A stretch of 64,000 bases of DNA from Rhizobium johnstonii 3841. Lineage in GTDB: Bacteria > Pseudomonadota > Alphaproteobacteria > Rhizobiales > Rhizobiaceae. Positions 27,378 through 35,850 of this stretch are shown one piece after another. A model generated the notes under the pieces. That model had not been told where the DNA came from and did not search any database. It was given only the letters and a program-made list of their open reading frames with translations. The stretch spans positions 2,051,501-2,115,500 of the forward strand of contig NC_008380.1 of the NCBI RefSeq assembly GCF_000009265.1, written 5' to 3'. The translations under genes were made by a program, and so were the position numbers. Positions within the stretch are counted from its first letter, which is position 1. Each line of letters starts with the position of its first letter.

Positions 27378-28205
27378 ATGGTGGCTGAAGAAGCAGCATT
27401 GAACTTCGCGGACTTCTATGATGCCGAGCTTGCTCTTCACAACGCGCATTTTCGGGTCACCGCCGCGGTCGGGCGGTCTGATCGTGTTCTCGATGTCGGT
27501 TGCGGCGCCGGACAAACCACACGTGACGCCGCTCGCGCTGCGGAAGCAGGACGGGCGCACGGGATAGACCTGTCCGCCACGATGCTGGAGATTGCCCGCC
27601 GGCGCAGCGCCGAGGAGGGATTACCCAATGCGACGTTCGAACTGGCGGATGCACAGAACTATCACTTCGCAAAAGGGGAATTCGACCTTTGCATCAGTCG
27701 ATTTGGCGTCATGTTCTTCGCCGATCCGGCGGTGGCTTTCGCCAATATCGCCAACGCCGTACGCCCGGGCGGGCGTTTCATTTTCATGGTCTGGCAGGGC
27801 AGAGACCACAATGAGTGGGCGACCGCTATACATGAGGCGCTTGATCCGGATTCAACCGGTCCGGTTGCGGCCGGCAAAGCCTTTTCGCTGAGCGAAACCT
27901 CGGTAACGTCCGGACTGCTCGAAACGGCAGGATTCACTGCCATCGAGTTTCGTGAAATCAACGAGCCTGTGTTCTACGGTCCGGATCCCGAGACTGCATT
28001 GGTGACGATTCAGACATTTGAAAATGTGAAGAACGCCCTCGATCGTCCCGCCACGACAGCCGAAATACGAGCGCGGCTGCTCGACATGCTGGAGGCGCAC
28101 CAGACGCCCCACGGAGTTCAATTCGATTCGCGCGCATGGCTGATCACCGGCGGCCGGTACGGCGACAGTCCCCCGTGCTTTATTGGTGATTTCCGCTCAG
28201 CGTGA
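27378..28205 (+). CDS. Class I SAM-dependent methyltransferase
   Basis: A 275-residue methyltransferase. Motif I VLDVGCGAGQTTRDAA is near residue 38, the acidic residue of motif II is in AHGIDLSATML, and GEFDLCISRFGVMFFADP and AVRPGGRFIFMVWQ follow in order. It resembles ubiE-like/methyltransferase-11 enzymes, but the substrate is unknown. The start at 27378 follows GGAGGGA. Confidence 0.85.
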   Translation: MVAEEAALNFADFYDAELALHNAHFRVTAAVGRSDRVLDVGCGAGQTTRDAARAAEAGRAHGIDLSATMLEIARRRSAEEGLPNATFELADAQNYHFAKGEFDLCISRFGVMFFADPAVAFANIANAVRPGGRFIFMVWQGRDHNEWATAIHEALDPDSTGPVAAGKAFSLSETSVTSGLLETAGFTAIEFREINEPVFYGPDPETALVTIQTFENVKNALDRPATTAEIRARLLDMLEAHQTPHGVQFDSRAWLITGGRYGDSPPCFIGDFRSA

Positions 28206-28286
28206 ATCTCGGCTTTGGGCTAAGCCGACATGGCTGGCATTTGCTATCGGATTCCGCAAAACTGCATGACGAAAAGGAAAAAGCCC

Positions 28287-28454
28287 ATGCCCGATGTCGA
28301 TCTCGCGCTGCTGGCGCAACAGAATGCGGAAATACTGGAAGAGCTCAGGGCTCTGCGGCGGGAAGTGGCGGAACTGAAGGAACAGTCGGGCCGCACGCTC
28401 GATTTCGAGCGCCGCAACGATCCGCGCCGCCCGAACAGCCTGACGCAGCGTTAG
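28287..28454 (+). CDS. Small coiled-coil protein
   Basis: A 55-residue protein: MPDVDLALLAQQNAEILEEL followed by RALRREVAELKEQ shows clear heptads over residues 5-40, with a charged tail. AAAAGGAAAAAG precedes the ATG at 28287. An in-frame ATG at 28266 would add seven residues. Function unknown. Confidence 0.6.
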   Translation: MPDVDLALLAQQNAEILEELRALRREVAELKEQSGRTLDFERRNDPRRPNSLTQR

Positions 28455-28484
28455 TCGCCTCCACTTACGTCGGGAAAGAAGCCG

Positions 28485-29045
28485 TCAGCTTTTCCGCGCA
28501 ATCTCCAGAAGCTCCTTGTCGCTGAGCGGCCGGACGATGCCGGTGCCGGTCGAGACGGGGGAGAAGCCGTACATCTGGTAGAGCTGCAGCGCGCGCGGAT
28601 GGTCGAGGTTGTTGGTGGTGGTGGTGACCCGCTTCGGATTGAGCGACCAGATGGCATAGAGCGCCTGCAGCAGGAACCATTTGCCGATGCCGAGACCGAG
28701 CGCATGTTCGATCAGGCCGAAATGGCTGAGCTCGATCATATCCTCGTCTTCGCAGAAATATTCGTAGAAGCCGGCGGGCGCGCCGTTCACGTAAAGAACG
28801 CTGATATTGTTGCGCTTGTCGTTCAGCGTCTCGGCAAGCTGCTCGTCGCTCATGCGCAACCGGTCCACCCATTGCCAGCGCGCACCCACCTGCCGGTAGA
28901 GATAGCGGTAGAACGGCAATGGGATCTCGGGAGTGCGCATGATCGCCGTCTGGATATTGACGGGCACCGGCATGCTCGCCTTCGGCGGCGCCGTCATTTC
29001 GAGCCGGGTGATGTGAGCTTTCAGCGAAGCGGGTGCCTTTCCCAT
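28485..29045 (-). CDS. GNAT family N-acetyltransferase
   Basis: A 186-residue acetyltransferase. The acetyl-CoA-binding motif A region is IEHALGLGIGKWFLLQALYA, and the C-terminal DHPRALQLYQMYGFSPV fits motif B. Acceptor unknown. It begins 5 bases after the sseA stop codon and is the last gene of the run cysK-alaX-sseA-GNAT. Confidence 0.82.
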   Translation of the reverse strand: MGKAPASLKAHITRLEMTAPPKASMPVPVNIQTAIMRTPEIPLPFYRYLYRQVGARWQWVDRLRMSDEQLAETLNDKRNNISVLYVNGAPAGFYEYFCEDEDMIELSHFGLIEHALGLGIGKWFLLQALYAIWSLNPKRVTTTTNNLDHPRALQLYQMYGFSPVSTGTGIVRPLSDKELLEIARKS

Positions 29046-29050
29046 GGCGA

Positions 29051-29920
29051 TCAGACTTTGACCGGCGTCGGCGGACCGGTGACGATGGGCGTATCGTCAC
29101 GACTGCCCCATTCGCTCCACGAGCCGTCATAAAGCTTGTTGTCGTGATGGCCGAGCGATTCCAGCGCCAGCGTGATGATCGCGGCGGTGATTCCCGAGCC
29201 GCAGGAGGTGACGACAGGCTTGGACAGATCGATGCCGGCATCCTCGATCGTCTGCCTGAGTTCGGGCAGCGACTTGAATCGGCCCTGGCTGGCGAAGGCG
29301 CCGGAGGGCAGGCTGCGGGCGCCAGGCATATGGCCGGAGCGCATGCCGGCACGCGGTTCGGGTTCGGCGGCTGCGAAGCGGCCGGCGCTGCGGGCATCGG
29401 CGATCTGCATCGCGCCGCTGGAGACGATGTCGCGCATCGTATCAAGCGTCACCACGCGGCTTTCATCGAAATGCGGCGTGAAGGTCGCCGGCGCAGGATT
29501 GGGCGCCGTGGTTTCAAGCGGACGGCCCTCGGCCTTCCAGCCGTCGAGACCGCCATCGAGCACGAAGACATTTTTCGCGCCCATCACCCGGAACAGCCAC
29601 CAGACGCGCGGCGAGGCGAACAGGCCGATGCCATCATAAACGACGATCCGATCATTCTCGTTGATGCCGAGCCGGCCGACTTCGGCGGCGAAATAGTCGG
29701 GCGAGGGGATCGTGTGCGGCAGCGACGTCGAATGGTCGGCGATCTTGTCTTGGTCGAAACGGATGGCGCCGGGAATATGGCCGGCCGCATATTCGGCATC
29801 GGCATCGCGCTTCTGCGCCGGCAGATAAAAGGAGGCGTCCAGCACCCGCAGGTCAGCTTTGCCAAGCTCGGACTGCAGCCAGTCGGCCGAAACGACGAAA
29901 CGGCTCTTGGTCTCACTCAT
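29051..29920 (-). CDS. sseA: 3-mercaptopyruvate sulfurtransferase
   Basis: A 289-residue tandem rhodanese-domain enzyme that transfers sulfur from 3-mercaptopyruvate, a cysteine breakdown product, to thiol acceptors or cyanide. The catalytic loop CGSGITA (with Cys near residue 240) is the mercaptopyruvate type rather than the thiosulfate type. The inactive N-terminal rhodanese domain has VVYDGIGLFASPRVWW. GGGAGACC precedes the ATG. Its operon with cysK fits a role in cysteine sulfur handling. Confidence 0.92.
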   Translation of the reverse strand: MSETKSRFVVSADWLQSELGKADLRVLDASFYLPAQKRDADAEYAAGHIPGAIRFDQDKIADHSTSLPHTIPSPDYFAAEVGRLGINENDRIVVYDGIGLFASPRVWWLFRVMGAKNVFVLDGGLDGWKAEGRPLETTAPNPAPATFTPHFDESRVVTLDTMRDIVSSGAMQIADARSAGRFAAAEPEPRAGMRSGHMPGARSLPSGAFASQGRFKSLPELRQTIEDAGIDLSKPVVTSCGSGITAAIITLALESLGHHDNKLYDGSWSEWGSRDDTPIVTGPPTPVKV

Positions 29921-29938
29921 GATGGTCTCCCTTGATGG

Positions 29939-30676
29939 TCAAGCTTCGTCGCCGGGCGTGCCGAAGCGGATGCGGAAGCGCCGGTTCTCTTTGCCCTTCT
30001 TCTCGATCTTGGCGATAAGGATCCGGCCGACTTCCTGAGTCTCGGAGACATGTGTGCCGCCGCAGGGTTGGCTGTCAATCGAGGAGTTCTCGCCGATGCA
30101 CACGAGGCTGACGCGCCCGAGCCCCATCGGCGGGCGGACGTTTTTCGACTTGACGATATCGGGATTGACCACAAGCTCCTCGTCGGTGATCCATTGCAGA
30201 GTGACAGGATGGTTCTGCTCGACCAGTTCCATCAGCTTGGCCGTCACCTCGTCCTTGTCGATCGTCTCGATCATGTCGAAGTCGACGCGGCTTTCTTCCT
30301 CGCCGACGGCAGCCCCGGTGATCGGATAGGAGCAGACGACGGAAAGCAGGTGGCAGGCCGTGTGCATGCGCATCAACCTGTAGCGGCGCGGCCAGTCGAC
30401 ATGCAGCACCAGCGTCTCGCCGAGCACGGGCCGTGGCGCACCTTCGAGCGGCACGTGGATGATGACATCCTTGCTCGGACCATGTTTCGTCTGGCCGAGC
30501 GCGATCTTGCTGCCGTCGGCGCGCTCGAGCTCTCCGGTGTCGCCGGGCTGGCCGCCTGATGTGGCATAGAAGCAGGTCTGGTCCAGTTCGATGCCCCCGT
30601 CTTCGTGAACGGCGGTGACGACCGCCTCGCACGTCGAGAGATAGAAGTCGTCACGATAAAGGGCATTGACGGGCAT
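29939..30676 (-). CDS. Alanyl-tRNA editing protein (AlaX-like)
   Basis: A 245-residue free-standing editing domain that removes serine or glycine wrongly attached to tRNA-Ala. The zinc-binding motifs are HTACH near residue 125 and CGGTH near residue 207. ATSGGQPGDTG near residue 40 is the other AlaX/AlaRS-editing hallmark. It starts 6 bases after the end of cysK, so they are probably co-transcribed. Confidence 0.87.
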   Translation of the reverse strand: MPVNALYRDDFYLSTCEAVVTAVHEDGGIELDQTCFYATSGGQPGDTGELERADGSKIALGQTKHGPSKDVIIHVPLEGAPRPVLGETLVLHVDWPRRYRLMRMHTACHLLSVVCSYPITGAAVGEEESRVDFDMIETIDKDEVTAKLMELVEQNHPVTLQWITDEELVVNPDIVKSKNVRPPMGLGRVSLVCIGENSSIDSQPCGGTHVSETQEVGRILIAKIEKKGKENRRFRIRFGTPGDEA

Positions 30677-30682
30677 GGCGTC

Positions 30683-31720
30683 TCACACGGGCTCGTAGGG
30701 AACGTGGATATCTGATGATTTGGCCATCCAGCCCGGAACGGGCAGCCCCTTCGACGTCAGGAAATCCGGGTTGAAGAGCTTCGACTGATAGCGGTTGCCG
30801 TAATCGCAGAGGATCGTCACCACCGTGTGACCAGGTCCGAGATCCCGGGCGAGGTTGACCGCGCCGGCAATGTTGATCGCCGTCGAGCCGCCGAGGCAGA
30901 GGCCCTCGTTCTCGACGAGGTCGAAGAGATAGGGAAGCGCTTCGGCATCCGGAATCCGATAGGCATAGTCAGGCGTGAAACCCTCGAGATTGGCGGTGAT
31001 GCGGCCCTGGCCGATGCCCTCGGTGATCGAGGATCCCTCGGATTTCAGCGCGCCGTTCTGGTAGAATTCATAGAGTGCGGCGCCGTCGGGATCGGCGATG
31101 CCGATCTTGACGTCTGCCTTGAAAGCCTTGAGGCCCGCAGCCACCCCTGCCAGTGTGCCGCCGGAACCGACCGAGCAGATAAAGCCGTCGACCTTGCCGT
31201 CGGTGTCTTGCCAGATTTCTTTTGCCGTCGTTTCGACATGCGCCTGGCGGTTGGCGACGTTGTCGAACTGGTTTGCCCAGATCGCCCCGTTCGGCTCGGT
31301 CTTCGCCAATTGCTCTGCCAACCGCCCGGACACCTTCACGTAGTTGTTCGGGTTCTTGTAGGGAACGGCGGGCACTTCGACGAGTTCGGCGCCGAGCAGC
31401 TTCAGCGCGTCCTTCTTTTCCTGGCTCTGCGTTTCCGGGATGACGATGACGGTGCGATAACCGAGCGCCTTGGCGACCAGCGTCAGCCCGATGCCGGTAT
31501 TGCCGGCCGTGCCCTCGACGATGACGCCGCCCGGACGAAGCAATCCCTTCCGCTCTGCGTCGCGGATGATGTAGAGCGCGGCGCGATCCTTGACCGACTG
31601 GCCGGGGTTCAGGAACTCCGCCTTGCCGAGAATGGTGCAGCCGGTCGCCTCTGAGGCACCCTTGAGTTTGATCAGGGGCGTGTTGCCGATGGCTTCAAGG
31701 ACGGAGGGGTGGAAGGTCAT
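30683..31720 (-). CDS. cysK: Cysteine synthase A
   Basis: A 345-residue PLP enzyme that makes cysteine from O-acetylserine and sulfide. The N-terminus SVLEAIGNTPLIKL and the lysine motif NPGQSVKDRAALYII (Schiff-base Lys near residue 44) are diagnostic. EGTAGNTGIGLTLVAKALGY binds the substrate and GSGGTLAGV the phosphate. It is longer than E. coli CysK by about 20 residues, common in rhizobia. First gene of the minus-strand run down to 28485. Confidence 0.93.
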   Translation of the reverse strand: MTFHPSVLEAIGNTPLIKLKGASEATGCTILGKAEFLNPGQSVKDRAALYIIRDAERKGLLRPGGVIVEGTAGNTGIGLTLVAKALGYRTVIVIPETQSQEKKDALKLLGAELVEVPAVPYKNPNNYVKVSGRLAEQLAKTEPNGAIWANQFDNVANRQAHVETTAKEIWQDTDGKVDGFICSVGSGGTLAGVAAGLKAFKADVKIGIADPDGAALYEFYQNGALKSEGSSITEGIGQGRITANLEGFTPDYAYRIPDAEALPYLFDLVENEGLCLGGSTAINIAGAVNLARDLGPGHTVVTILCDYGNRYQSKLFNPDFLTSKGLPVPGWMAKSSDIHVPYEPV

Positions 31721-31880
31721 AGAATCTGCCTCTATTCGAACTCTTACTTTAGGAACGGTCTTTTCCCTTCACAAGGCTGAGTTGGCAAGAAAAGCTATTC
31801 CACACCTCTGTCGGCCGCGATAAAATTTGGCTTTCCTCCTCCGAAATGACGCATGGCCCGCAATCCCGCCGTGTGAGGGG

Positions 31881-31910
31881 TGATCCGAAGATTGACTTTC
31901 CCCGTACGGA
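31881..31910 (+). promoter_or_regulatory. RpoE/ChrR-type promoter in front of chrR
   Basis: TGATCC (31881-31886), an 18-bp spacer and TACGGA (31905-31910). The -35 TGATCC and TA-type -10 match the ECF11 (Rhodobacter RpoE) promoter pattern. The same architecture, TGATCC-N18-TAACGG, stands before the photolyase operon. The GTG start of chrR follows about 37 bases later. Confidence 0.6.
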
Positions 31911-31946
31911 TGACGACAAAGCGAAAACGGAACGCGGCAACAGGGC

Positions 31947-32606
31947 GTGACCGAAACCGACATGGTTCACGAGCAGATCGACACGATCGATGCATTGATG
32001 GCGCATTATGTTGCCGGCTCCTTGCCCGAGCCGGCGCGTGTGCTGGTGCAGTCTCATCTCGAAATGAAACCGGACAATCGCAGCCTGGTGAACAGCCTCG
32101 AGCTGCTGGCAGGCGAAGCTCTGGAAAACGCGCCTGAAGCCGCCATTGCCGATCGCAACGGGCGGCTTGCGGCGATCTTTTCCTCTGCGTCTCTCGTCCC
32201 GGCGCCACGGACGGTCGCGCGACCGGAAAACGCGCTGTTTCCGCAAGCGTTGCGCGCCCTCTTGGGCTTCGAGGCCGACGATGTGCCCTGGCGCCGGCGG
32301 TTGCCCGGTTTCAAGGAATATTCGCTCGACATGGACGGCTGCGAGGTCAGCCTGATGTGGATCCGGGCTGGCCGCGCCTTGCCGGCGCACACCCATAAAG
32401 GCATGGAGCTGATCCTCATTCTCGACGGCGCCTTCAACGATGTACGCGGCCGTTTCGGCCCCGGCGACATCTCCATCGCCGACGAGACGGTCGACCACCG
32501 GCCGGTTGCCGAAAAGGACAGGCCTTGCATCGCCTTTGCCGTCTCGGACGGACCGGTCAAGCTCACCGGATCCTTTCGTCAGATGATCGGCGACCTGCTC
32601 GGCTGA
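31947..32606 (+). CDS. chrR: ChrR-family anti-sigma factor with degenerate zinc motif
   Basis: A 219-residue protein. The N-terminal anti-sigma domain (IDTIDALMAHYVAGSLPEPA) holds the ECF sigma factor, and the C-terminal cupin senses singlet oxygen in the Rhodobacter model. The cupin ligands H150, H152, E156 and H186 are present at the same spacing as in Rhodobacter ChrR. The zinc anti-sigma motif HxxxCxxC is not intact: H37 is kept but the cysteine positions are K41 and N44. Start is GTG at 31947, and ATG at 31962 is an alternative. Unusually, no sigma factor gene precedes it. Confidence 0.85.
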   Translation: MTETDMVHEQIDTIDALMAHYVAGSLPEPARVLVQSHLEMKPDNRSLVNSLELLAGEALENAPEAAIADRNGRLAAIFSSASLVPAPRTVARPENALFPQALRALLGFEADDVPWRRRLPGFKEYSLDMDGCEVSLMWIRAGRALPAHTHKGMELILILDGAFNDVRGRFGPGDISIADETVDHRPVAEKDRPCIAFAVSDGPVKLTGSFRQMIGDLLG

Positions 32607-32705
32607 AAGCAGCCACAATGGTGTGATAGAGCCGTAAATCCGGAGGGGTTGAGGAACTTCCGGACCTGTTTTCGCATTTGATCAGGCAGCCCGGAGGAAC
32701 ATGTC

Positions 32706-33539
32706 ATGCGTGATTTCATTGCCCATCCCGAACATGGAATCGTCTGGATTTCGGGCGCAAGTTCAGGCATCGGCCGGGCGCTTGCGTTAAAGCTCGCCGG
32801 CGAAGGATACAAGGTCGCCGTCACCGCCAGAAGCCACGAAAAGCTGGTCGAACTGCAAGCCGAGGCCAATGGCCTTTCGGGCAGTATCATTGTGCTCGAC
32901 GGCGACGTCACCGATGCCGAGGACATGGAGCATGTCATGGCCTCGATCGAATATGAGCACGGCACGCTCGCCATGGCGATCCTCAATGCCGGCGTCTACC
33001 TGCCTGTTCATGCCGAGGATCTGAACCGCGCCGATTTCGAGAAGAGCTTTGCCGTCAACCTCTCCGGCGTCGTCAACTGCCTGCTGCCGGCGATCCGCCA
33101 TATGAAGGCGAAAGGGCAGGGACAGATCGCCATCGTTTCCTCCGTCACCGGCTATGGTGGCCTGCCGACGGGGGCCGCCTATGGCGCCACCAAGGCGGCG
33201 CTGATCAATATGGCCGAAAGTCTGAAATTCGATCTCGACAAGATGGGCATCCGCATCCAGCTGGTCTGCCCGGGCTTCGTCGATACGCCGGCAACGAGGA
33301 AGAATGCCTTTCCGATGCCGTCTCTGGTATCGGTCGAGGAGGCCGCCCGGGAGATTGCCGCCGGGTTGAAATCGCAGACATTCGAGATCACGTTTCCGAA
33401 GCGCTTCACCACCATGCTGAAGCTCGCGCGCCTGCTCCCCTACAGCGTTTATTTCACACTGGTGAATCGCGTGACCGGCTGGCGGGAGCGGCCGCCATCG
33501 GCTGGTCGCCACCCGGTGACACCGCATGCCGCGGAATGA
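32706..33539 (+). CDS. SDR family oxidoreductase of the photo-oxidative stress cluster
   Basis: A 277-residue short-chain dehydrogenase: SGASSGIG at residues 16-23, ILNAG near 97, VSSVTGYGG near 145 and YGATK near 160. The C-terminal tail (FTTMLKLARLLPYSVYFTLV) is hydrophobic, so membrane association is possible. It follows chrR by 100 bases on the same strand. A related SDR is commonly found with cfa, DUF1365 and photolyase genes in ChrR regulons. GGAGGAAC precedes the ATG. It is convergent with cfa, with no gap. Confidence 0.85.
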   Translation: MRDFIAHPEHGIVWISGASSGIGRALALKLAGEGYKVAVTARSHEKLVELQAEANGLSGSIIVLDGDVTDAEDMEHVMASIEYEHGTLAMAILNAGVYLPVHAEDLNRADFEKSFAVNLSGVVNCLLPAIRHMKAKGQGQIAIVSSVTGYGGLPTGAAYGATKAALINMAESLKFDLDKMGIRIQLVCPGFVDTPATRKNAFPMPSLVSVEEAAREIAAGLKSQTFEITFPKRFTTMLKLARLLPYSVYFTLVNRVTGWRERPPSAGRHPVTPHAAE

Positions 33540-34799
33540 TCAACGGCGCGAGAACACGACCTGGCGCACATCGATATTGCGGGCACGGAAGCCGGCCTCG
33601 CAATAGAACAGATAGAATTCCCAGAGCCGCTTGAAACGCTCGTCGAAGCCCATCGGGCGGATGCGTTCCCAGACCGACCAGAAACGTTCGCGCCATTCGG
33701 CAAGCGTGCGGGCGTAGTCGAGCCCGAAGCCGAAATCCTTGACCAGCGACAGATCGACCTTGCTGGCGAGTTCGGCCAGATGGTTGCGCGTCGGCAGCAT
33801 GCCGCCGGGAAAGACGTATTTCTGGATGAAGTCGGGGTTGCTGCGATACTGGTCGAAGGACTCATCCTTGATCGTGATGATCTGCAGCCCAGCCTTGCCG
33901 CCCGGCTTCAGACATTGCCTGAGTTTGGAGAAATAGGACGGCCAGTATTTCTCGCCGACCGCTTCGAACATCTCGATCGAGACGATCCGGTCATAGAGCC
34001 CTGCTTCATCGCGGTAATCCTGGAAGCGGAATTCCACGCGGTCGTCGAGGCCGGCCTTGTGGATACGTTCTTGGGCAAAGGCGAGCTGCTCGCGGCTAAT
34101 CGTCAGCCCGGTCACCTTGCAGTTCAGCTCACTTGCGGCAAATTCGGCAAAACCGCCCCAACCGCAACCGATCTCCAGCACGTGATCGCCAGGCCCGATG
34201 CCGGTTGCCTCGGCGAGCGCCCGGTATTTGGCGTTCTGGGCCGATTGAAGATCGTTGGCGCCCGTGGAATAGAGCGCTGAGGAATAGGTCATGCTCGGAT
34301 CGAGCCATTCCTTGTAGAAATCGTTACCGAGATCGTAATGGGCGGAAATGTTGCGCTTCGAGCCCGTCTTGGTATTGGTGTTCATCCAATGGCGGAGGCG
34401 CTCAAAGAGGCGGCCAAGGCCGCCCTTGCCATTGGCATAGCTGTGCGCGGCCTCGCCGTTGACGAGGAAGAGTTCGAGGAAGGCGGTGATGTCGGGGCTG
34501 TCCCAGTCGCCGTCCATATAGGTTTCGGCGACCCCGATCGTTCCGCTCGTCAGCGCCCGATAGGCAAGATTCCAGTTGTTGAGGCTGAGCGCCGCCTTCG
34601 GCCCAGGCTGCTTGCCCTCCACCAGCAGCTTGCGACCGTCGGGGAGAGTAACGGCAAGCGAGCCGTGCTGCATGCGCAGAAGCCCGCGCAACGCCAACTT
34701 CGCCTTGAAGGGCAGGCCCTTCACCAGACGAGATATGTTTTCCCCCGTCAGCGTCACCGCGTCGCGGGCCAGCAGATTCCAGTCCTGCGCCTTGCTCAT
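33540..34799 (-). CDS. cfa: Cyclopropane-fatty-acyl-phospholipid synthase
   Basis: A 419-residue SAM-dependent enzyme that converts cis-unsaturated fatty acyl chains of membrane lipids into cyclopropane chains, protecting against oxidation. The SAM motif VLEIGCGWGGFAEFAA is near residue 205, and ISAHYDLGNDFYKEWLDPSM and the EMFEAVGEKYWPSYF segment are family hallmarks. A GGAGGAGAG ribosome site precedes the start. A RIME1 element separates it from the upstream DUF1365 gene, so it may be read from the photolyase promoter or separately. Confidence 0.92.
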   Translation of the reverse strand: MSKAQDWNLLARDAVTLTGENISRLVKGLPFKAKLALRGLLRMQHGSLAVTLPDGRKLLVEGKQPGPKAALSLNNWNLAYRALTSGTIGVAETYMDGDWDSPDITAFLELFLVNGEAAHSYANGKGGLGRLFERLRHWMNTNTKTGSKRNISAHYDLGNDFYKEWLDPSMTYSSALYSTGANDLQSAQNAKYRALAEATGIGPGDHVLEIGCGWGGFAEFAASELNCKVTGLTISREQLAFAQERIHKAGLDDRVEFRFQDYRDEAGLYDRIVSIEMFEAVGEKYWPSYFSKLRQCLKPGGKAGLQIITIKDESFDQYRSNPDFIQKYVFPGGMLPTRNHLAELASKVDLSLVKDFGFGLDYARTLAEWRERFWSVWERIRPMGFDERFKRLWEFYLFYCEAGFRARNIDVRQVVFSRR

Positions 34800-34891
34800 C
34801 TCTCCTCCTCCAGTATTCTCTTGCCGGTTAGAGATGCTTACACATCCGCGACGATGCGCTCGACCGACCCCCGGCTATTGCACCGAAGGCT

Positions 34892-34996
34892 ACTGCATAA
34901 TTCCGTAAATCGGAACCGATTTGCGGATAAAATTATGCAGCAGTTCAAAGCGTTACAGCGTCCTTTGCGCGTCTGAAAAGACGCGCAGCGCTGTAA
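34892..34996 (+). repeat. RIME1-like intergenic mosaic element, copy C
   Basis: About 105 bp, with the same two palindromes as copy B at 20022. It lies between the DUF1365 gene and cfa, both on the minus strand, where its hairpins could act on the mRNA of the putative operon. Confidence 0.85.
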
Positions 34997-34998
34997 TG

Positions 34999-35850
34999 TC
35001 ATTCCGCCGCGTCCGCAAGCGGGAGGGGTTGCCGGATGCTGACTTCTGGCGGAGGCGCCGGACGCCTGACGTAGCGCGCGCCTTTCAGCCACAATTTCAG
35101 CGCTTCCCAATGAATGCAGGCGATGATCTTGAAGGTGAGGAAGGGGATGCGCGCCGTCAACCCCAGCAGCGAGGCGCTGGTCAACGGCACCTGCCGTCCG
35201 GAAAATGTCGCCGAGAGAAGCGGGCCTTCGCTGTCGTTTTCCAGGATGCGCCAACGGATTTCGGCGCCGGGCGGCAGCATGCGGAAATGATAATGCGCCG
35301 CCATACCGATGAAGGGCGAGACATGGAAGAGCTTGTCGCAGCTCTGGCGAAGCCCGCTTTCCGACATCTCGCCATGGCCGACCGGACAGATATAGCTGTG
35401 CCGCTCGCCGAAAGTATTGCGCACTTCGTAGATCATCGCGACGAGCGTGCCAGCGGCATCATAGGCGTGATAAACGGAAAGCGGGTTGAAGACATAGCCG
35501 AGAATTCGGGGATAGCAGACGAGCAGGATCCTGTCCGCGCGGTCGAGCCCTGCCTCGGCGAGCAGCCGGTCGGCATAGGCGCTCAGCGACGTGTCCCCGA
35601 TGTCGGCATGGTCCTTCTCGTGAAACGAGACGAGATTGCGCCTGTTGACGGAAAACAGCACCGACAGCCCGCCGGCCTCGTCCAGCCTGTCGAGATCGAC
35701 AAGCAGCGAGAAGACACGGTAGCGGAAGCGATGGCCGAACGGCTTCATGCGTTGATGCATGATCTCGCCGACATAGAGCGCCGCCGCAGCATTCGGTGGC
35801 GCACCGTTGGCCACCGCGTTCATGCCACGTTTTTCGCCGCGCCCTGTCAT
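34999..35850 (-). CDS. DUF1365 domain protein
   Basis: A 283-residue protein of the DUF1365 family (YVGEIMHQRMKPFGHRFRYR; CYPRILGYVFNPLSVYHAYD; FGERHSYICPVGHG). The family is almost always found beside cfa and an FAD amine-oxidase-like gene and is thought to act in lipid modification (in other bacteria, furan fatty acid formation). Start at 35850: the ATG overlaps the TGA of the preceding FAD gene (ATGA), so the two are translationally coupled. Confidence 0.85.
   Translation of the reverse strand: MTGRGEKRGMNAVANGAPPNAAAALYVGEIMHQRMKPFGHRFRYRVFSLLVDLDRLDEAGGLSVLFSVNRRNLVSFHEKDHADIGDTSLSAYADRLLAEAGLDRADRILLVCYPRILGYVFNPLSVYHAYDAAGTLVAMIYEVRNTFGERHSYICPVGHGEMSESGLRQSCDKLFHVSPFIGMAAHYHFRMLPPGAEIRWRILENDSEGPLLSATFSGRQVPLTSASLLGLTARIPFLTFKIIACIHWEALKLWLKGARYVRRPAPPPEVSIRQPLPLADAAE

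Noticed and set aside
31846-31950. A 34-codon frame whose TGA overlaps the GTG start of chrR, possibly a leader peptide or sigma-factor tail
   Set aside because: It contains the predicted chrR promoter, so most of it would not be transcribed from that site. It has no ribosome site and does not resemble an ECF sigma C-terminus.
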